A program made the translations under genes and the position numbers. 64,000 bases of DNA from Arundinibacter roseus (GTDB lineage Bacteria > Bacteroidota > Bacteroidia > Cytophagales > Spirosomataceae): contig NZ_SMJU01000001.1 in assembly GCF_004348825.1 (NCBI RefSeq), forward strand, positions 434,001-498,000, in the 5' to 3' direction. Below are positions 59,349 to 64,000 of the stretch, one piece after another; within the stretch, counting starts at the first letter, position 1; every line of letters starts with the position of its first letter. Under the pieces are notes generated by a model. It saw only the letters and a program-made list of their open reading frames with translations, was not told the origin of the DNA and ran no database searches.

Positions 59349-60449
59349 ATGAAAACATTTATCTATACATTACTCGTCTCTATTTTCTTTATTTCGGCGG
59401 CAGCCGGACAAGGCTGCGTAGCCGTACGACACATGAGCTGTGCCGCACCGGGGTTGTCATCTTCTGACCTTTTCAAACAGAAGCATGGCAAATGGCAGGT
59501 CAATACCGGGTATCGTTATTTCCGGTCATTCCGGCATTTTCGGGGCGATGTTGAAGAGCACGAGCGTATCGAAAACAACACCGAAGTCGTCAATCTTTCA
59601 CACGCGCTGGATTTAGGCCTTAGCTTTCAGCCTACCAATCGTCTTTCCTTTGCAGTCAATGTACCCTTGCTCTACAACGACCGCTCTTCGCTATACGAGC
59701 ACTATGGCAACAGCCTGACGGCCAACCCGGAGCAAAAGCGATTTTATACACATTCAGCCGGAATTGGCGACGTTCGCGTCTCGTCGAGCTATTGGCTGAT
59801 TGATCCTATGAAATTGAAAAAATATAACGTAGCGCTGGGATTAGGAGTAAAACTTCCTACCGGAAATTACCGGGTTGAAGGTGATTTTCATAAACTGGAC
59901 GCCGAAAAACAAGATTATATCATTCGCCGGCCGGTCGATCAATCCATTCAATTGGGCGATGGAGGGCTAGGTTTTAGCCTGGAATTACAAGCATATCTAC
60001 AATTGGGAAATTCTACTTCTCTGTATGCCAATGGATTCTACTTATTTAATCCGCGCGAAACCAACGGTGTGAGCCGCAATCCGGCGAGTAACTCTACGGC
60101 AGTGGATGCAGAATTTTCGGTTCCCGATCAGTTTGCCGCCCGATTGGGAATCAGTCAGACGATTCTACCGGGCTTGTCGGTGATGCTTGGCGGGCGGGCC
60201 GAAGGTGTGCCATCAAAAGACCTGATTGGCGGCAGCGCGGGCTTCCGGCGGCCGGGCTATATTGTGTCAGTTGAGCCGGGAGTTGCCTACATGAAAAATG
60301 GATTTTCGGCGGCTGTAACGGTACCCGTGGCGCTTTATCGCAATCGTACCAAAAGTTTTGCCGATTTGCAGGACCCTACCGGACAACGTCACGGCGATGC
60401 AGCCTTTGCTGATTACCTGATTTCGGTCAATGTCAGCCGTTGGTTTTAA
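59349..60449 (+). CDS. Outer-membrane beta-barrel protein
   Basis: About 366 residues from ATG 59349, which gives a clean signal peptide (TFIYTLLVSIFFISAAAGQG); ATG 59337 is a possible alternative. The mature protein is a run of amphipathic strands (WQVNTGYRYFRSFRHFRG, ALDLGLSFQPTNRLSFAVNVPLLY, YNVALGLGVKLPTGNY) ending in VSRWF with a C-terminal Phe. It resembles transporter-like or MetA/phenol-degradation-type barrels of the phylum. The start contains several Cys (GCVAVRHMSC). The substrate is unknown. The stop overlaps the convergent gene by four bases. Confidence 0.75.
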   Translation: MKTFIYTLLVSIFFISAAAGQGCVAVRHMSCAAPGLSSSDLFKQKHGKWQVNTGYRYFRSFRHFRGDVEEHERIENNTEVVNLSHALDLGLSFQPTNRLSFAVNVPLLYNDRSSLYEHYGNSLTANPEQKRFYTHSAGIGDVRVSSSYWLIDPMKLKKYNVALGLGVKLPTGNYRVEGDFHKLDAEKQDYIIRRPVDQSIQLGDGGLGFSLELQAYLQLGNSTSLYANGFYLFNPRETNGVSRNPASNSTAVDAEFSVPDQFAARLGISQTILPGLSVMLGGRAEGVPSKDLIGGSAGFRRPGYIVSVEPGVAYMKNGFSAAVTVPVALYRNRTKSFADLQDPTGQRHGDAAFADYLISVNVSRWF

Positions 60450-62164
60450 CTTGCCCGTTTCTCCCTTTTAGCCTGCTGACGGCCACGTCCAATGGTAATT
60501 TGTTTGATCGAAACAAACAGGCTGTGCCAGATTAGGTTAAAGAAAGATTCGTCTGCTGCGCGTTCAATTACCGCCTCGCCAACTCGGGCGGGGCGGTTGC
60601 CACGCGGGTTATTTTCATTGATGATTACATTATTCAGGATGCGGGAAAGCAGCGAGCGCTTTTTCAAATCGTCCGAGTCTTTGTCCATTTTCAAAATATC
60701 TACCTCCAAATCATCGTAGTGCAGTTCAGTTTTGATACTCGATTGTGTATCTGTGGCCTGAACAGAAAATTCGAGACGAGATACTTTACCTGAGCGAATC
60801 GACGCCAAAGCAAGGGCTTCCGTTACTTCGTTGAGGTGGGTCATCTCAAAATCCTTCATCACACCTCCGCACCGAAATGCCCCGCGAGGCGATGCAAGAT
60901 CAAAATCAAAATAGGTGGCAAGACTTCCCTGATTCATAAAGCGGGTAGACACCTGTACCTTGCAATGTCCATTGCGGCGAATCCATTCGGGATCATTGGT
61001 CAAATTGGTAATTGTGCCTTGCGTGCCATCAAAAAACACCGCACCGCTACGATTGGTCTTTTCGTTCATTTCGCCGTAGCGCACCCGAGTACTTTTGAGA
61101 TGAACCTTGTCAAATCCAACCCGAAGCTTCGATTTCAGTAAAATTTGATGCGGATATTTGCCCATCTTGCTGTTATCAATTTGGGTATAACGCTTGTCTT
61201 TATAAATATCCATGAGTCCCGCATCAATATACAGATTCCTGGCAAAAAGCTGCCGATCAGCCAAAAACCGTTTCATGTCTACCTGCGTTGCCTTTATATT
61301 TTTAAATTCCAGATCCAGCCGATCCACGGCCCGGCCCAGTTTTTTGCTAAAATCTGCTTTCGAAAAAAGCGGTTGATAATGTACGTTTTTTACCTGTAGC
61401 GTACTGTCATGAGTCGACAGGCTCAGCTGAGCCATTCGGAACACATACATGGCATTTCCCGAGGGGAGTTCCAGGCCTTCGGCTTCGAGAGTGATATTTT
61501 GAGAATAAAAAATACGGCTGGAATCCTGCTCGGAATCTTCATTTATTAAAAAATCAGATACATCCAGAAATACCTTTTTGAGATAGCTTTTCTGCGGTTT
61601 TTGCGATTCCACCGAATGGTTTACATAGGTAAAATCTACATTATTCAAACTGATTTTATCAATCCGAATAGACTTTAACACTTTACTTATAAGCTGATAA
61701 GGCGTTTGCGACTGTTTTTTTTCGTTATACGATTGCGGATCATGCACAATCTCAGCTACCGGACGATCAATTAGAATTTCCTGAATGGATAAAGAATTAA
61801 GAAAAAATAACCGCATAAGCGACACGCCCGACAGTCGGATGGTTTCGGCCCGAAGCAAAAACCGGTGATTGGGAGCTGTATTATTTTTTAGCAGGTACTC
61901 ATATCGGGTCGAATCGGTGGTTAGGTTTACGCCCTTTACTTCTGCATTTCCCAGGGGAATATTTATATTTATTGACTGATAATCAATCTTGTACAATCCA
62001 TCCGAAGCGTCAACCACTGATTTTTTGAGGGCGGCATCCAGTTCATTTTTGAAGTAGGTTGGAAGCCAAAGCGAAACCAAAAATGCAAGCAGAAGTAAGC
62101 TGCCGGCAATACCGGCGAACCAGAAGAAAATTTTGATATAACGTGGAGCACTTCGTTCGGGCAT
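60446..62164 (-). CDS. AsmA-like membrane-anchored protein
   Basis: 572 residues. One N-terminal membrane helix (IFFWFAGIAGSLLLLAFLVSLWLP) is followed by a long strand-rich region of AsmA/DUF748 style (YQSININIPLGNAEVKGVNLTT, LRAETIRLSGVSLMRL, SIQEILIDRPVAEIV, IRIDKISLNNVDFTYV). This pattern of a beta-groove repeat is found in lipid-transport proteins of the YhdP/TamB/AsmA group, but the match is by style only. It ends in a basic cytoplasmic or periplasmic tail (RQQAKREKR). It converges on the barrel gene. Confidence 0.65.
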   Translation of the reverse strand: MPERSAPRYIKIFFWFAGIAGSLLLLAFLVSLWLPTYFKNELDAALKKSVVDASDGLYKIDYQSININIPLGNAEVKGVNLTTDSTRYEYLLKNNTAPNHRFLLRAETIRLSGVSLMRLFFLNSLSIQEILIDRPVAEIVHDPQSYNEKKQSQTPYQLISKVLKSIRIDKISLNNVDFTYVNHSVESQKPQKSYLKKVFLDVSDFLINEDSEQDSSRIFYSQNITLEAEGLELPSGNAMYVFRMAQLSLSTHDSTLQVKNVHYQPLFSKADFSKKLGRAVDRLDLEFKNIKATQVDMKRFLADRQLFARNLYIDAGLMDIYKDKRYTQIDNSKMGKYPHQILLKSKLRVGFDKVHLKSTRVRYGEMNEKTNRSGAVFFDGTQGTITNLTNDPEWIRRNGHCKVQVSTRFMNQGSLATYFDFDLASPRGAFRCGGVMKDFEMTHLNEVTEALALASIRSGKVSRLEFSVQATDTQSSIKTELHYDDLEVDILKMDKDSDDLKKRSLLSRILNNVIINENNPRGNRPARVGEAVIERAADESFFNLIWHSLFVSIKQITIGRGRQQAKREKRAS

Positions 62165-62558
62165 GGGTCAGGAGAGGCTAAGGTATCAAGTCGAAATTGA
62201 TAAAAATTCCGTGCCACTGCGCTTTATGTATGTGAGCAATGGTAGCCTGCCTGGTTATTTATAAACCATTAAGAAAGTAAGAAAAGTAAGATTCCCTGAA
62301 TAAAAGTACTTTTGTGTAAACGAAAGTTTATTTAACAAGGTGGTATTATTAGAAAAATTGCTTCTGTCCTTCCAACCTTTTGGCTGACTTACGTCTCTAA
62401 GAGATAATTGAGGAAGAAAATCGGAATGAGATTGGGTGTGAAACGGATGAGAAAGCGGGAATCTCTCTCATTCTGAACTTCCTGACCCAAGCAAAAACGA
62501 AGGATAGCACGAAATAGATCCTAAACCACCGAAGCCTACGAAGCACCCCTACCTTAGG
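62165..62558. other. Divergent intergenic region
   Basis: 394 bases between the AsmA-like and sigma factor genes. It holds an exact TAnnTTTG box at 62307-62314 on the plus strand. No further gene is convincing; a 73-codon antisense frame over the sigma start has no coding features. The leader of the sigma gene would be about 240 bases. Confidence 0.4.
62307..62314 (+). promoter_or_regulatory. -7 box TACTTTTG upstream of the sigma factor gene
   Basis: Exact TAnnTTTG match 245 bases before the start at 62559. No clear TTG at -33. Confidence 0.35.
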
Positions 62559-63128
62559 ATGACAGTGAACGAACATGACCTGGTAAATGGTTGTCGACAG
62601 CGCGACCGAGGCGCTCAAAAGCGCCTATACGACGTTTTTGCCGGGAAGATGTTTGCCCTATGCCTGCGGTATGTTAAAAACAGAGCCGATGCGGAGGATA
62701 TTTTGCAGGAATCGTTCATAAAAATTTACGAAAATATCGATTCCTTTCGGGGCGATTCTCCGCTTCAGTATTGGCTAAAATCTATTGTTGTCAATACCGC
62801 CCTGAAACATATTCGGAAGCAAAAACCATGGATGGATCTGGACGATGTGCAAAGTCACGAAGCAAACGTAGCTGAGTCGGCAAATCCGCTTTCGGGCTTC
62901 CAAATGCAGCAGTTGCTGGAATTTATTCAGGAGTTGCCCCACGGCTGCCAAACTGTTTTCAACCTCTATGCTATTGAAGGATATCAACATAATGAAATTG
63001 CCGAGTTAATGGGTATTTCCGAAGGGACTTCCAAGTCTCAATATTCGAGAGCCCGCACGCTATTGCAACAAAAATTGAATAAAGAACAACGGTTCGACAA
63101 TGAATCAGTCAGAAAAACACAGTTTTGA
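62559..63128 (+). CDS. ECF-type RNA polymerase sigma factor
   Basis: 189 residues. Region 2 is visible in RLYDVFAGKMFALCLRYVKNRADAEDILQESFIKIYENIDSF (DAED motif, -10 recognition) and region 4 in LPHGCQTVFNLYAIEGYQHNEIAELMGISEGTSKSQYSRARTLLQQKL (-35 recognition helix). The last 29 bases overlap the start of the next membrane protein, so the two are translated together. The neighbour probably acts as its anti-sigma or sensor partner. Confidence 0.93.
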   Translation: MTVNEHDLVNGCRQRDRGAQKRLYDVFAGKMFALCLRYVKNRADAEDILQESFIKIYENIDSFRGDSPLQYWLKSIVVNTALKHIRKQKPWMDLDDVQSHEANVAESANPLSGFQMQQLLEFIQELPHGCQTVFNLYAIEGYQHNEIAELMGISEGTSKSQYSRARTLLQQKLNKEQRFDNESVRKTQF

Positions 63129-64000
63129 GGAAGAATGGCAGCAGCTATTTGACTCTGCCTCCGAAACGCCCCCACCGGCTGTTTGGAATGCGATTGAGCA
63201 ACACCTTGACGGGGAGAAAGGCGCTGCCGTACTCCCACTTGTTTGGTGGAAAAATCCACGGATTGCGTATGCCGCAGCGGCTGTCATGGCCCTGTTGCTC
63301 GTGAGTTATCCTGTATTGAAATGGGCCCGTCAGGACTCTCCCGCGGGAGTTGTCGCCACGACGCAGCAGTCCATGTCAAAGAAAGGTAGCGAGTCTTTGT
63401 CTTCGTCAGAAGAAAACGGTTCGTCACCTTCATTTAACGAGGAGGCTGGTATTTCTAACGAAACGACACTTTCCAGCGCTACCGAAGCCGGGGCCTTGGC
63501 TCAGCATGAAATTCCTGCTACAAAAGTGCCGTCCGTTTCAGAAGAAGAAACTCCATCAACTATCGAACCTTCCGCACACGACCTGATGCCTACGGGAGCG
63601 CAACTTGCTCAGCAGTCAACAGTAATGGCCCTCACCAAAAGTAGCCGAAGACCATCTTTGGCTGACGACGGACCGATTATTACGGGCGGGGCTGTTTTAC
63701 CCGAATTTCATGCACCTTCCATAGCTTCACTTGCTCTGCTTTCTCCCCGTGAAACTACCGAACTTGCCATATATGTGCAGAAACGCTACGTGCATTTCTC
63801 CCCCGCCGCTACGGATGCCGCAATCAGCGAGCCGCCCACCCGCTCCCGCGAATATTGGGCAGGAGTTGGGCTGATGCCCGCTTCCTTTAATCCGGGGGTA
63901 CAGGTTACAACGCCTCCTGCGGCCTTTGCGATGGCAAACGCAAAACGGGAGTCGCTGACCAATTCCAGCAAAGCAGGGCTTTCATATGCTGTGCAGATGC
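63100..64000 (+). CDS. Membrane protein with N-terminal anti-sigma-like part and start of a barrel (3' end outside window)
   Basis: ATG at 63100, inside the end of the sigma factor gene; the frame is open to the last base. The first 50 residues are cytoplasmic (EEEWQQLFDSASETPPPAVWNAIEQHL), followed by one membrane helix (IAYAAAAVMALLLVSYPVL). A Ser/Glu/Thr-rich periplasmic linker of about 150 residues comes next, and then the first strand-like text (YWAGVGLMPASFNPGVQV). Proteins of this plan in the phylum end in an outer-membrane-type barrel. The position after an ECF sigma factor suggests an anti-sigma or regulatory role, which is inferred. Confidence 0.75.
   Translation, partial: MNQSEKHSFEEEWQQLFDSASETPPPAVWNAIEQHLDGEKGAAVLPLVWWKNPRIAYAAAAVMALLLVSYPVLKWARQDSPAGVVATTQQSMSKKGSESLSSSEENGSSPSFNEEAGISNETTLSSATEAGALAQHEIPATKVPSVSEEETPSTIEPSAHDLMPTGAQLAQQSTVMALTKSSRRPSLADDGPIITGGAVLPEFHAPSIASLALLSPRETTELAIYVQKRYVHFSPAATDAAISEPPTRSREYWAGVGLMPASFNPGVQVTTPPAAFAMANAKRESLTNSSKAGLSYAVQM

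Overview
The window comes from a member of the Bacteroidota, most likely order Cytophagales and probably family Spirosomaceae. Evidence: gliding and type IX secretion genes (gldH, porT, gldG, and a secreted protein with a C-terminal sorting domain), the ubiE-porT pair, LytS/LytTR two-component genes with propeller sensors, BACON domains, thrombospondin-type-3/OmpA porins, and repeated TAnnTTTG promoter boxes in place of a sigma70-type -10. The family assignment is inference.

Layout. 1-2388: right edge of a prophage or other integrative element (lysis-like membrane peptides, a DUF5675 protein, a tyrosine recombinase, three GGTGCCACC iterons) ending at tRNA-Phe. 2400-19280: core chromosome, with a heterodisulfide-reductase-like Fe-S pair, GNAT, gldH, a Lon-N-like protein, an AI-2E-family permease, a PhoB-type regulator, nuoN, a TraB/GumN protein, a long PurF-like amidotransferase, an OmpA/TSP3 porin, ubiE and porT. 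19389-19463: tRNA-Val. 19525-34607: an accessory island of defence-type genes. It holds an AlbA_2/GHKL ATPase-like protein, a HipA-like kinase with DUF3037, an MmeI-like DNA methyltransferase followed (after a small insertion) by a DEAH helicase and a GIY-YIG nuclease, and a GHKL ATPase fused to a DUF3883 domain with a small partner.

34743-47572: core genes again. A three-gene polysaccharide cluster (two-domain oxidoreductase, heparinase-fold protein, glycosyltransferase) is followed by mgsA, a thioredoxin-fold protein, nuoI-nuoJ-nuoK, a DMT transporter, a PD-(D/E)XK-like protein, gldG and dnaN. NuoI carries a long C-terminal tail built from 102-nt tandem repeats. 47753-51650: propeller sensor kinase plus LytTR regulator. 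52188-58342: cell-surface block with an AT-rich run of three lipoproteins, a BACON/type IX-sorted protein, a truncated gene and a lone LytTR protein. 58536-64000: a predicted outer-membrane barrel, an AsmA-like protein, and an ECF sigma factor overlapping a membrane protein that runs off the window.

Most interesting points: the methyltransferase-helicase-GIY-YIG set, which looks like a split restriction system and has an AT-rich target-recognition domain inside a GC-rich gene; the GHKL-DUF3883 pair; the NuoI repeat tail; the scattering of complex I genes; and the promoter-palindrome-hairpin leader before the Fe-S operon. All functions are inferred from sequence reading; no database search was run.
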